Notes under the pieces: generated by a model
The model's input: only the letters and a program-made list of their open reading frames with translations
What the model was told of the DNA's origin: nothing
Databases searched by the model: none
Translations under genes and position numbers: made by a program
Shown here: one piece after another, positions 1 to 8,402 of the stretch
Position numbering within the stretch: position 1 is the first letter of the stretch
Layout: the number at the start of each line of letters is the position of its first letter
Assembly (NCBI RefSeq): GCF_028595305.1
Contig: NZ_JAQQXS010000006.1
Location: 186,001-250,000, forward strand
DNA: 64,000 bases
Direction of reading: 5' to 3'
Source of the DNA: Roseateles koreensis
GTDB taxonomy: Bacteria; Pseudomonadota; Gammaproteobacteria; Burkholderiales; Burkholderiaceae_C

Positions 1-1079
1 GTAAAAGCCGAATCCACCCATGGCCGCGTAGCCGTACTTGCCGCCTTGCTCGACCGGCTTCGGAATGAACAGCGGCATGCGCGCGCCCATCCACGAGGTT
101 TTGTTGCCGGCGCGTGGGTTCTTGCGGTATTCCTCCTCTTCACCCAGGCGAGAGCCCGGCGCCCACCACGTGGACAGGCGTTTGGGAGCGCTCGGGTCGG
201 ACACATCAAAGGCCAATTGGCCACCCGCGAACAGGTAGGTTTTGTACTCGGTGTTGGCAAAGGTGTCATCTGGGGCGCCCGCCACAAACAAATACTTGTC
301 GCCGTCATACACGGGTACATCCTGGCAGCCTGAGCCTTGCTGTACTTCGTTTTTGGCCGAATGGTAGGGGTCCAGTGAGGTTTCGCTCAGCAGTTTCCAG
401 TCGGTCCACAAGGGGCCGGTCACTTCAAACATGCGGAAGCCGCGCAGCATCTTGCGATCACGCAACGCCTTGACCTGCTCGGGGTTGGTGTACTTGTTCC
501 AGACCACGCCATAACGCGGTGTTTCGTAGCACTGCACCGCAATCATCTTGCCGAGCTTTTTGTTGAACTTGACGTTGAACGGGCCGAACTGATGCTCACC
601 GCCCTTGACGTCGAATTGCTTCTTGCCGACCAGCTTGGCATCCCGTGGGTCGGTGATGTCGAACACGTTGTAATGCCAGGTCTCGTAGTCGTACAAGTAG
701 CGCCGCCCCTTCCAGTCGAAACTGGCTTGCCAACTGTGCCCGGCACCGGCCACATAGGGGTAGAACGCCTCTTGCTTGAAGTTCTTGGCGTAAGTGTTTT
801 GGTCAAGATAGGGCAGGCTGCCTTCGACCGGATGCGCGCCATAGGCATCTGGCGTGATCTCGGGCATCTTGAAGGCGCCGGTCTTGGCGTCGTAGCCGTA
901 GCTGGCAGGATTCGGATGCGCGGGCTCGCCGGGCAGCAGATGGGTGTTGACGGGCTTGCCTGCAGGGGCGTCAGGCGCATTCAGGTTGGCGCCGCTTTTG
1001 GCGGCTTGGGCTTGAACTGAGCCGCCGATCAAGGCGGCAGCCAAAAGGCCCGCCAGGCTCAAAGTGGATCGCAGTGTCA
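1..1079 (-). CDS. Secreted LVIVD-repeat-like protein (3' end outside window)
   Basis: The reading frame is open from ATG at 1079 to the window edge, so at least 359 residues are visible and the C-terminus is missing. The protein starts with a Sec signal peptide (MTLRSTLSLAGLLAAALIGG, then SVQAQA). The mature part contains spaced phrases such as FDITDPRDAKLVG and FDVSDPSAPKRLSTWW, which resemble LVIVD-type beta-propeller repeats of secreted proteins. A GGAG Shine-Dalgarno sits about 6 bases before the ATG. It lies 36 bp downstream of a porin gene on the same strand, so co-transcription is likely. No enzymatic motif is recognised. The propeller assignment is inference from repeat spacing; the frame itself is clear. 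Confidence 0.7.
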
Positions 1080-1115
1080 TGGGATCTCCGTGTTCAATGA
1101 AAGAAGTGCGTGGGC

Positions 1116-2180
1116 TCAGAAGGCGTGGCGCAAGCCAAACATATAGCCTTCGGGGTTTTCGCCTGCCTTGGGTGACAGGCCCCAGTCGATGGGGTACTGC
1201 GCGCCAGCACTGCCGGTGGCACCGTTGCGCACCGTGCCGTAGGTGGCGTACACCGTGGTGCGGGGCGAGAAGTTGTAGGTGGTGCCGAGGGCCACGCCGG
1301 TCGAGTCGGCCAGCGCGCCTGTCGCGTCGTCACGGCGCACCACGCTGGCAAACAAGCGCCAACTCTGGTTCAGTTTGATGCGCGTACCCAGCTGAACACT
1401 GGTGCCGTGGGTGTCAAACGCCACGTAGGGCGCGTAGGCGTAGTAGCCGCGGTAGTCGTGCAGGATGCCGGTCAGCTCCACGTCCCCAATGCGGTAGACG
1501 GCAGACAGATAGGTGTCGTGCGAGCTTTCATTCTTCGTCTTGGTCTTGTCGAAGATATTGGTCTTGTCCTGCGTGTCTGTGGCCAAGCTCAGGTACAGCG
1601 GGCCATTCATGTACGAAGCACCCACGCTGACCACGCGGCCGTTTTTCGTGTTGAGTGAATCTTCCTGGCCGGCAGTTACAGTGGCCCGGAACTGGAATCC
1701 GCTGAAGTTTGCCGAGTTGAATGACACCGCATTTGACTCACGCCACGGTGCATAAAACACCATCATGTTGTTCACCGGGCTGTACGAAGAGCCATACGTC
1801 GGGTCGGCATAGCCATACAGGTTGTAGGACGACAAATTCAGGCGGCCCAGGTTGATGTCGCCCCAGTCCTTGTGGGCCAGTTGCACATAGGTTTCACGCG
1901 AGTTGGTGCCCATCACGCCGGTGTCGGCGTTCAAGATCATCTCGTGGCGGATCTTGGCTGACAGGCCGTTGCCCAGGTCTTCTTTGGCCGTGAACTCCAG
2001 GCGCGAAGTGGTCAGGCCACCGGAGCTGAGCCGGTTCAACGTTTTGCCGCCTGAACTGATGTGCTCAAGCGCGGCATCCACATAACCTGAGATGGTGACT
2101 TGCGCCATGGCCGGAGCGCCGGCCATCAGCAGGGTTGCCGCCAAAGCGAGGGGGGTGCGGTAGGACTGGTTATCTCTCAC
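1116..2180 (-). CDS. Gram-negative porin (Porin_4 / OmpC-like family)
   Basis: A 354-residue outer-membrane diffusion channel. It has a Sec signal peptide ending in AMAQ, then the family opening VTISGYVDAALEH, the LTTSRLEFTAKEDLGNGL region, and a C-terminal strand ending YMFGLRHAF, whose terminal Phe is the BAM recognition residue. The start is GTG at 2180, preceded by AGGAG about 6 bases away. The length is normal for trimeric 16-strand porins of Burkholderiales. It lies between kynU and the secreted protein at 1-1079, all on the minus strand. Solute specificity cannot be read from sequence; the neighbourhood suggests an aromatic or amino-aromatic acid. Confidence 0.9.
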   Translation of the reverse strand: MRDNQSYRTPLALAATLLMAGAPAMAQVTISGYVDAALEHISSGGKTLNRLSSGGLTTSRLEFTAKEDLGNGLSAKIRHEMILNADTGVMGTNSRETYVQLAHKDWGDINLGRLNLSSYNLYGYADPTYGSSYSPVNNMMVFYAPWRESNAVSFNSANFSGFQFRATVTAGQEDSLNTKNGRVVSVGASYMNGPLYLSLATDTQDKTNIFDKTKTKNESSHDTYLSAVYRIGDVELTGILHDYRGYYAYAPYVAFDTHGTSVQLGTRIKLNQSWRLFASVVRRDDATGALADSTGVALGTTYNFSPRTTVYATYGTVRNGATGSAGAQYPIDWGLSPKAGENPEGYMFGLRHAF

Positions 2181-2281
2181 GGAAAACTCCTGGTAGTGCG
2201 GGGTGGTTGGGACCGGGGGGAGCGGTGAATATCAAACGGAAAGAGAAACGAACTTTTGAGGGCGAGCCGTGGGCCAGCCGG

Positions 2282-3550
2282 TCAGGTCACGGCTTTGCGC
2301 GCCATGAATTCGGCACTGCGCCAGATGCCGCTGACCATCACGTCCTTCAATGTGGCGATGGCGTCCCACACGTCGGCATGGCTGAGGTAGAGCGCTGCGA
2401 AGCCGAAGCGCAAGATGTCTGGCGCGCGAAAGTCGCCGATCACACCGCGAGCGATCAAGGCTTGCACGATGGCGTAGCCTTCGGCATGGGTCAGAGAGAC
2501 TTGGCTGCCCCGCAGACCCGCTTCACGCGGCGTAGCCAGGCCGAAGCCGTGCTCGCTCAACTCCTGATCCACTAGGCGGATGAAAAGCTCGGTCAGCGCT
2601 AGGCTCTTGGCCCGCAGAGCCTGCATGTCCACGCCGTCGAACGCCGTCAATGCGGCTTCCAGCGCAAACAGGCCCATCTGCGGTGCCGTGCCCACCAGCA
2701 TGCGATCAATGCCGGGCGCGGGCACATAGGTCTGCGTGAATTCAAAAGGCTTGGCGTGGCCGTGCCAACCGGTGATGGGCTGGCGAACGGATTCATGATG
2801 ACGCTCCGCCACAAAGACAAACGATGGCGCGCCCGGGCCACCGTTAAGGTATTTGTAGCCGCAGCCCACGGCGAAATCGGCTTCGCAACCATTCAAATCA
2901 CAAGGCATGGCGCCGGCGGTGTGCGCAAGATCCCAAATTACCAAAGCGCCCACTTCGTGCGCGCGGCGGGTCACCGCGGCCATGTCATAGGCCTGCCCGC
3001 TCTTGTAGTTCACGTGGGTGAGGGTCAGTACGGCCACGTCTTCGGTCAACGCCGCCATCACGTCAGCCGGCGCAACTGCGCGATGTTGCGCACCAGTCAA
3101 TTCAGCCACGCCCGAAGCCACGTAGGCGTCGGTAGGGAAGTTGCCGTTCTCACCCAAAATGACGTTGCGGCCGGCCCGCATGCGCAGTGCGGACACCAGC
3201 AGCTTGAACAGATTGACGGAGGTGGAGTCCGCCACGATCACTTCATTGGGCTTTGCGCCAATCAGTGAAGCGATGCGCCCACCTACACGTTGTGGTGCGG
3301 GGTACCAGTCCGCGTCATTCCAGCTGCGGATCAGGCCAACCGCCCATTCTTGTTCAATGGCCTGCGTCATGCGTGACGGCACTGCCTTTGGCATTGCGCC
3401 AAGTGAGTTGCCGTCCAGATAGATCACATCTTGCGGTAGCGCGAAGAGGTCGCGGCGCGATGCCAGCGTGTCGGCCGCATCCATCGCAAGACAATGTGCG
3501 CGTGAGATCGGAGCTGCGGAGGACGAAAGGGACTGCGAGACTATGTTCAT
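2282..3550 (-). CDS. kynU: Kynureninase
   Basis: A 422-residue PLP enzyme of aminotransferase fold type I that cleaves L-kynurenine to anthranilate plus L-alanine, or 3-hydroxykynurenine to 3-hydroxyanthranilate. Visible family features are YLDGNSLGAMP near the N-terminus, the PLP-phosphate region ADSTSVNLFKLL, the Asp of VIWDLAHTAGA, and the Schiff-base Lys in GYKYLNGGPGAPSF. Length is typical. The start is ATG at 3550. The gene is divergent from an Lrp-type regulator, the usual KynR arrangement, but kynA and kynB are absent from the window. A GntR-type palindrome lies 33 bp upstream of its start, so it may also be controlled by the regulator at 12938. Confidence 0.95.
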   Translation of the reverse strand: MNIVSQSLSSSAAPISRAHCLAMDAADTLASRRDLFALPQDVIYLDGNSLGAMPKAVPSRMTQAIEQEWAVGLIRSWNDADWYPAPQRVGGRIASLIGAKPNEVIVADSTSVNLFKLLVSALRMRAGRNVILGENGNFPTDAYVASGVAELTGAQHRAVAPADVMAALTEDVAVLTLTHVNYKSGQAYDMAAVTRRAHEVGALVIWDLAHTAGAMPCDLNGCEADFAVGCGYKYLNGGPGAPSFVFVAERHHESVRQPITGWHGHAKPFEFTQTYVPAPGIDRMLVGTAPQMGLFALEAALTAFDGVDMQALRAKSLALTELFIRLVDQELSEHGFGLATPREAGLRGSQVSLTHAEGYAIVQALIARGVIGDFRAPDILRFGFAALYLSHADVWDAIATLKDVMVSGIWRSAEFMARKAVT

Positions 3551-3582
3551 GGGTTTGCTGCAAGGTATTGATGCAGTCGTTT

Positions 3583-3592
3583 ATGTATACAA
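3583..3592. promoter_or_regulatory. Candidate GntR operator upstream of kynU
   Basis: ATGTATACAA contains the 8-bp perfect palindrome TGTATACA and matches the sites at 11136, 12822 and 15632. A weaker relative, AGGTATTGAT at 3563-3572, matches 7 of 10 bases and has its centre exactly 20 bp away, the same spacing seen at the other sites. Assignment to a GntR/FCD regulator is inference from the motif shape and from its presence beside the gntR gene. Confidence 0.55.
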
Positions 3593-3697
3593 CGGGGTCA
3601 GTCTATGTTTGCCGTTAAGATTTAATGACCCTGCTAACCCTACCTTCCTTGTTTTGGGGTTAATTGATTCCGAAACACTCTTGATTGCGAATTTTTT

Positions 3698-4168
3698 ATG
3701 CAAATTGAAATCGACGCGACCGACGGACAGTTGCTAAAAGCACTACAAGACAACGCTCGGCTGACCACGGGTGAACTCGCGGCCATGACCGGCATGTCGC
3801 AATCGCCGTGCTGGCGACGCGTCAAACGCTTGGAAGACGCCGGTTTGATTGCGGGTTATCACGCCCGTCTGGACCGCCGAGCCCTGGGTTACGGCGTGAT
3901 GGCATTTGTCACCATCAGCATCGACAGCCAAGACGAGACCCTGTCACTTGATTTCGAGCGCGCAGTTCGCGACATCCCCGAAGTCGTGCTGTGCCACGGC
4001 GTCTCCGGCCCCGAAGACTTCGTGTTGATCGTGGTCGCACAAGACCTGGACGCCTACTCCACTCTGATGCAACAAAAACTCCGCCGCCTCCCTGGCGTGA
4101 AGATGGTGCGCACCAGTTTCTCCTTGCAAGAAGTCAAAGGGCTGGAGGGAATGCCGATTCCGGGGTAG
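3698..4168 (+). CDS. kynR: Lrp/AsnC-family regulator, probable KynR
   Basis: A 156-residue one-domain regulator. Residues 1-55 form the N-terminal winged HTH (DATDGQLLKALQDNARLTTGELAAMTGMSQSPCWRRVKRLEDAGLI). The rest is the RAM ligand-binding domain, with VVLCHGVSGPEDFVLIVVAQDLDAY and a final LPGVKMVRTSFSL strand. In Pseudomonas aeruginosa an Lrp-type protein of this kind, KynR, activates kyn genes in response to kynurenine. The divergent placement next to kynU, 147 bp apart, supports the same role here. The functional name is therefore inferred from context. The upstream region is noticeably AT-rich. Confidence 0.85.
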   Translation: MQIEIDATDGQLLKALQDNARLTTGELAAMTGMSQSPCWRRVKRLEDAGLIAGYHARLDRRALGYGVMAFVTISIDSQDETLSLDFERAVRDIPEVVLCHGVSGPEDFVLIVVAQDLDAYSTLMQQKLRRLPGVKMVRTSFSLQEVKGLEGMPIPG

Positions 4169-4229
4169 GTGGGTGAACCGGCCGGCGCGCGGTCGAGTTG
4201 GATGCGTTGAGGTGACCTCGGCCGCTTGA

Positions 4230-4406
4230 CGCTTGCATCGCTGCCTGCGTGATATCACGAATTTACTCGTGTCAGGTGTATTCTCGGCGGGCCCACCGCG
4301 CCAACTTCTGCATGCGGCCGTGTTGGGTGCGTTTGAGTTGTGCACCAGCGAGACGCTGTTGGCCGAATTGCTGGACGTGCTCAGGGCAACACCGCTGTCG
4401 CCGTGA
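4230..4406 (+). pseudogene. Remnant of a PIN-domain toxin (COG1569-like), N-terminal part only
   Basis: The frame opened at 4230 reads DITNLLVSGVFSAGPPRQLL, then HAAVLGAFELCTSETLLAELLDVLR, before a TGA at 4404. This matches the start of PIN-domain toxins (LDTN..VSG......LL.A...G..EL.TS..LL.EL..VL). Only about 50 of the usual 130-140 residues remain, there is no proper start codon, and the DTN motif has become DITN. The 3' end overlaps the last codons of the convergent RidA gene. No antitoxin partner is visible. The call rests on motif recognition by eye. Confidence 0.5.
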
Positions 4407-4779
4407 TCTCTACCCGCATGTGCGGGTGGGGCAGTTGGTGTACGGCGACGGTGGTGCGTGCGGGGCCGGTCACCGCGTCGAAGTGCTCGGCGTAGGCCTT
4501 GTTGTATTCGGCAAAATCGCGCATGTCGGTCAGGTAACACGTCAGGCTGACGCAGTGGCTCAGGGTTGCGCCTTCGGTCGTCAGGGCTTGGCGAATTTTT
4601 TCGATCACCACCCGGGTTTGCAGGGCGACGTCGATCAGGAGTTCACCGTCGTCGCTTTGTGACACGCCGGCGCAACCGCCGTCGGCTTGCCGCGCGCTCA
4701 TGCCGGACACAAACAGCCAGTTTCCGCAGCGGCGCAAATTGGGGTAGGCGCCTAAGGGTTTGATGCGGTCATCGCTCAT
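4381..4779 (-). CDS. RidA-family deaminase, probable 2-aminomuconate deaminase
   Basis: A 132-residue RidA/YjgF/UK114 protein. The family core is present: FVSGMSARQADG near the N-terminus, LTTEGATLSHCVSLTCYLTDMRDFAEYNKAYAEHF in the middle, and the C-terminal GPARTTVAVHQLPHPHMRVEITATA with the conserved Arg that binds the imine carboxylate. The opening (KPLGAYPNLRRCGNWLFVSG) resembles 2-aminomuconate deaminases (AmnD/NbaF) rather than housekeeping RidA; this is from memory and not certain. ATG at 4779 overlaps the stop of the upstream aldolase gene in an ATGA, so they are translationally coupled. Together with kynureninase and 3-hydroxyanthranilate dioxygenase in the same island, release of ammonia from an aminomuconate is a reasonable role. 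Confidence 0.8.
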   Translation of the reverse strand: MSDDRIKPLGAYPNLRRCGNWLFVSGMSARQADGGCAGVSQSDDGELLIDVALQTRVVIEKIRQALTTEGATLSHCVSLTCYLTDMRDFAEYNKAYAEHFDAVTGPARTTVAVHQLPHPHMRVEITATAVLP

Positions 4780-5690
4780 TGGAGTTTGAAGCCGATGTCG
4801 GCCAGGGACTGGTGCATGCCGCAGCGTTGCTGGGTGGTCAAGGGTACGAGCGGCGGGCGTACGCGCAGCCACTCAGGGTCGTTCAGCTGGGTCGCCAGCA
4901 CATCCTTGAGCGCAGCAATCATGGGCAGGGCCTGCATCACTTGGCGAACTTGGTCCACCTCGGCTTGCAGCGCGGGACCGGTGTTTTGATTCCACTCATT
5001 GACGAGTCGGCTGATGGCGCCGGGGTTGATGTTCACGGTGGCAGAGATGCAGCCGCGCGCGCCCAACGGCCGGGTGCGGGAGATGAAACTTTCTGATGCC
5101 GGGAAAATGGCAAGGTCCGGAAACCGAGTCAGCATGGTTTGCAAGTTATCCCAGTCACCGGAGCTATCTTTGATGCCCACAACGACGCCTGGAAAATCCT
5201 TCAGCAATCGTTCAATCACCGCATGCGTAATCGGCACGCCGCTGAGTGCAGGGATGTGGTAAAGGTACAGCTTGAGGCGGGCGTCACCGATGCGATGGAT
5301 CACGTCAGCGTAGTAGGCATACAAGCCGTCGTCTGTGATGCCTTTGTAGAAAAATGGCGGCAACATCAGCACGCCCGCGCATCCCAGTTGAACGGCATGA
5401 CGGCTCAACTCAGCGGTCTCGGTCACTGAGCTGGCACCGGTGCCCGGCAACAGTCGCGCTGGGGGCAGTTCGGCCTCGATCAACTGCTCCAGCAGGCCCA
5501 TGCGTTCGCGGCCAGACAGGGAGTTGGCCTCGCTATTGGTACCGAACGGCGCAAGCCCGGCGCCTTCGGAGATCAACCAGCGGCAATGGGCAATGAATCG
5601 CGCCACGTCGGGGCTGCCGTTGGCGGTAAATGGTGTGACGACAGGCGCAAACGCGCCTGTCAACGCCGATGTCGAGGCGTGACTGTGCAT
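4776..5690 (-). CDS. DapA-superfamily aldolase/lyase
   Basis: A 304-residue class I aldolase of the dihydrodipicolinate synthase / N-acetylneuraminate lyase superfamily. The Schiff-base Lys is in VVVGIKDSSGDW, the catalytic Tyr in KLYLYHIPALSGVPI, and a pyruvate carboxylate-binding patch is seen as FGTNSEANSLS. These enzymes make or break bonds to pyruvate. Because it sits in a catabolic operon with a RidA-type deaminase and an FAH-fold hydrolase, cleavage of a 4-hydroxy-2-oxo acid to pyruvate is more likely than lysine biosynthesis. ATG at 5690 has GGAG about 7 bases upstream. The substrate is unknown. Confidence 0.8.
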   Translation of the reverse strand: MHSHASTSALTGAFAPVVTPFTANGSPDVARFIAHCRWLISEGAGLAPFGTNSEANSLSGRERMGLLEQLIEAELPPARLLPGTGASSVTETAELSRHAVQLGCAGVLMLPPFFYKGITDDGLYAYYADVIHRIGDARLKLYLYHIPALSGVPITHAVIERLLKDFPGVVVGIKDSSGDWDNLQTMLTRFPDLAIFPASESFISRTRPLGARGCISATVNINPGAISRLVNEWNQNTGPALQAEVDQVRQVMQALPMIAALKDVLATQLNDPEWLRVRPPLVPLTTQQRCGMHQSLADIGFKLQ

Positions 5691-5776
5691 ATCAACTCCA
5701 GGGATGATTGAGGTTAAAGGTTCAGAGACGCTGGCGGGCTTGATACAGGGCTGTGATTACCGCCAGCGTGCCCGGC

Positions 5777-6751
5777 CTATGAAGGGCAGGGCGGTAGGTG
5801 CCGGGCGAAGTCGAGCAAGGCCTCGCCAAAGGTGTCGTCGCCACAGGCGCTGTCAAGGTGGGCGACGATAGAGGTGTGGTTGTGCCGCGGTACGCAGATC
5901 AGGCGCGGAATACGACCCTGTGCAAGGCCTGCTTGGTGGCAAAACTCTGCGGCGTAGACGTCCAACCAGGGGTTTTCGTACTCAGCCACCGCAAGCAAGG
6001 TCGGTACATTCAGATGCTGGGCATGACTGACAGCAGAGTCCGCGGCGTAGCGCATTTCGTCCGCCCCAAAATAGGCGATAACCCCTTGAGCATTGGGGTT
6101 GTCGGGTCGAACGTCCGCCCGCAGTCGAGCACTGACCAAGATCGCGCCGGCGATTTTTGGACGGTTCGGGCGGCACCGGGGATCGCACAGGTAACTTGCG
6201 ACGTGTGCGCCGCCGGCGGAGTGACCCATCAATACGATACGGCTAGCGTCACCCGAAAATTCAGCGGCATGGGCACGCACCCAGTCCACCGCCAGACCCA
6301 CATCCAACGCACCCGCTGGAAAGGGAGCCTCGGGTGCCAAGCGATATTCCACATTCACGCCCAGCCACCCGTGGCGGGCGAACAGGCGAGCCACATTGCC
6401 GTAGACCTGATCGTTGCTGTCTTTTTGGCCGCGCACAAAAGCACCGCCGTGCACAAACATCATGATGGGTCGCTGCGCCGCCGCGCTGCCGGTTTCCGGA
6501 CCTTGCCCTTGATCTTGGCCTTGATAGAGGTCCAGGCGTTGCCGCGTGTGCGTCCCGTAGGGCAGATCCCGCGTCACCCGCAGCCCTGGCAAGGAATGAG
6601 CGGCCAGCAGGGGGGTATAGGCCCGCACCATTTGATCCCGGTGATGGTTGATGTCGGCCGCCCAGCGCGGGCCGATGTCAGCAAGGAGTTGTTGGATCGC
6701 TGCGCTGGGCGTGGCGAGGCTGCCGACGTCGGGGGCTTCAATGCCGGTCAT
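5777..6751 (-). CDS. Alpha/beta hydrolase (carboxylesterase-like, BD-FAE type)
   Basis: A 324-residue alpha/beta hydrolase. The oxyanion-hole motif is MFVHGGAFVRGQ, the nucleophile elbow is VLMGHSAGGAH, and the likely acid and His are near the C-terminus (VAEYENPWLDVYAAEF and the HNHTSIVAHL stretch). This architecture is shared by carboxylesterases and by the alpha/beta-type kynurenine formamidases, so arylformamidase activity is possible given kynU nearby, but nothing in the sequence decides this. The start overlaps the end of the ABC ATPase gene by 14 bp, so it is part of the same operon. Confidence 0.75.
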   Translation of the reverse strand: MTGIEAPDVGSLATPSAAIQQLLADIGPRWAADINHHRDQMVRAYTPLLAAHSLPGLRVTRDLPYGTHTRQRLDLYQGQDQGQGPETGSAAAQRPIMMFVHGGAFVRGQKDSNDQVYGNVARLFARHGWLGVNVEYRLAPEAPFPAGALDVGLAVDWVRAHAAEFSGDASRIVLMGHSAGGAHVASYLCDPRCRPNRPKIAGAILVSARLRADVRPDNPNAQGVIAYFGADEMRYAADSAVSHAQHLNVPTLLAVAEYENPWLDVYAAEFCHQAGLAQGRIPRLICVPRHNHTSIVAHLDSACGDDTFGEALLDFARHLPPCPS

Positions 6752-7604
6752 TGAACACGCCCATCAACGCAGACAACTCAGCGATGTATTCACCGTAACG
6801 CGGATCAGACTTGATCTCCTCGGGTTGACGGGGCCGCGGCAGGTCGATTTGAATCTCCTGCACCACCCGACCAGGCCGGCCGGACATCACGATCACCCGG
6901 TCCGACAGAAAAACGGCCTCGGCAATACTGTGCGTCACCAACAAAACCGTCTGCCGCAAGGTTTGCCAGATGCGCAGCAACTCGACATTCAGGCGGTCTC
7001 GAGTGAGCGCATCCAGCGCGCCAAAGGGTTCATCCATTAGCAGGATTTGCGGGTCCAGGGCGAGGATCTGGCCAATCGCGGCACGTTGACGCATGCCGCC
7101 GGAGAGTTGATGCGGATGGTGCTTCTCGAAGCCTTTCAACCCCAATGTCTCGGTCAGTTGCTCGAGCTTGGGGTGTAAGACCTGCATGTCCAGCCCTCGC
7201 AGCTTGGCACCCAGGGCCATATTGTCAGCCACCGTCAACCAGGGCAGCATATTGCTGCTCTGGAACACGACACCGATTTCCGGGCTTGGGCCTTTGACGG
7301 GGCGTTGATTGACCTGAACTTCACCGCCCTGATAAGGTGTTAGCCCCGCGACGATGCGCAACAGCGTGCTCTTGCCACAGCCACTTGGGCCCAGGATGGA
7401 CACAAATTCATGCGGCGCAACGGTGAGGTCCACCGCCTCCAGTGCCTTGACCTCGTGTTTACCAGCAAAGGTCTTCAGGACCTGGCGCACAGCGATGGCG
7501 GGCGCCGTTGCCGGTTCAGATTCGGGGGCAGAGGCGCAAGCTCGCAACGAGGCTGCGGGTGACGAAGCCGGCATGGGCATGCTGTCCTTGTGTGGTTTGT
7601 ACAT
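6738..7604 (-). CDS. ABC transporter ATP-binding protein (SsuB/TauB type)
   Basis: A 288-residue cytoplasmic ATPase of a nitrate/sulfonate/taurine-type importer. Walker A is LGPSGCGKST, the Q-loop is in IGVVFQSSN, the signature is LSGGMRQRAAIG, Walker B is ILLMDEPFGALDA, and the switch His is in LLVTHSIAEA. The N-terminus carries about 40 extra, Ala/Pro-rich residues before the domain. ATG at 7604 was chosen because an upstream GTG at 7649 would overlap the permease gene; the exact start is uncertain. It works with the permease at 7633-8376 and the binding protein at 9015-10043. Confidence 0.9.
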   Translation of the reverse strand: MYKPHKDSMPMPASSPAASLRACASAPESEPATAPAIAVRQVLKTFAGKHEVKALEAVDLTVAPHEFVSILGPSGCGKSTLLRIVAGLTPYQGGEVQVNQRPVKGPSPEIGVVFQSSNMLPWLTVADNMALGAKLRGLDMQVLHPKLEQLTETLGLKGFEKHHPHQLSGGMRQRAAIGQILALDPQILLMDEPFGALDALTRDRLNVELLRIWQTLRQTVLLVTHSIAEAVFLSDRVIVMSGRPGRVVQEIQIDLPRPRQPEEIKSDPRYGEYIAELSALMGVFNDRH

Positions 7605-7632
7605 GAGGGCTAACAATCCAAGATCAAACACA

Positions 7633-8376
7633 TCAGAAAGAAATACCACGCCACCAGACCGCGCGCGCCAGACGTTCCACGCCCCAATACAGCAGCATGG
7701 CCAGTGCGGTGATCACCAGAATGGCGGCGAACATCAAGTCGGTTTGCGCATTGGCGGTGGCCAACGTCATCAGATGCCCCAGACCCTCCTCGGCGCCAAT
7801 GAACTCACCTACGATGGCGCCGATCACGGCGAGCGGCATGGCAATCTTGATGCCGTCGACAAAAGCGGGCAGTGCAGCCGGCACCTGCAGGCGCCAAAAG
7901 CGGTCCCATGCGCTCGCACCCAGTGCGCTGAAATGCTCATCCAGATTGACGGCGACGTTTTGCATGCCGCCGAGTGTGGCCACCACCACCGGAAAAAATG
8001 CGAACAGAAAAGTTGCCGCCAGCTTGGAGGCGAACCCGTAGCCAAACCACACAATCATCAGCGGCGCTAGCGCGATTTTTGGCATGCTTTGCAGGGCTGT
8101 GATCAGGGGGTAAAGCGTGCGGCGCGCCAAAGGGCTGAGTTGAATCAGGACGCCGAAAAGCACGCCCACCACGACCGCCAGACCAAAGCCCGCCAGCACT
8201 TCGAGCAAGGTCACCCAGGTTTCAGACACCAGCATCGCCCGCGCCTCCCAGCCCGCAGCCAGCACCGCGCTCAAAGGCGGAAGCAAGTAACGGCGCACAC
8301 CCAAGCCGCTGACGCCAAACTCCCAAAATGCGGCCAACAGGCCCCAAAAAATCAGTGTTTCTAGCCATCGTTTCAT
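7633..8376 (-). CDS. ABC transporter permease (SsuC/TauC type)
   Basis: A 247-residue inner-membrane protein with about six hydrophobic segments. The EAA-like coupling motif is ALGASAWDRFWRLQVPAALPAFVDGIKIAMPLA, and the family ending AEEGLGHLMTLA is present. It belongs to the BPD_transp_1 group of nitrate/sulfonate/taurine importers. In Burkholderiales this transporter class often serves aromatic acids, thiamine precursors and heterocycles, so the substrate should be read from context rather than from annotation as sulfonate. It is flanked by its ATPase and, after a VOC gene, by its binding protein. Confidence 0.9.
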   Translation of the reverse strand: MKRWLETLIFWGLLAAFWEFGVSGLGVRRYLLPPLSAVLAAGWEARAMLVSETWVTLLEVLAGFGLAVVVGVLFGVLIQLSPLARRTLYPLITALQSMPKIALAPLMIVWFGYGFASKLAATFLFAFFPVVVATLGGMQNVAVNLDEHFSALGASAWDRFWRLQVPAALPAFVDGIKIAMPLAVIGAIVGEFIGAEEGLGHLMTLATANAQTDLMFAAILVITALAMLLYWGVERLARAVWWRGISF

Positions 8377-8402
8377 GCGTGATCACCTTGTCAGCGTCAG
8401 GA

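Noticed and set aside
4248-4259. CGTGATATCACG palindrome
   Set aside because: It lies inside the PIN-domain remnant frame, has no tandem partner and is not repeated elsewhere, so it is likely chance.
5798-6754. 318-residue open frame on the plus strand over the alpha/beta hydrolase
   Set aside because: It is antisense to a gene with clear catalytic motifs, has no family signature and follows from the GC-rich codon bias.
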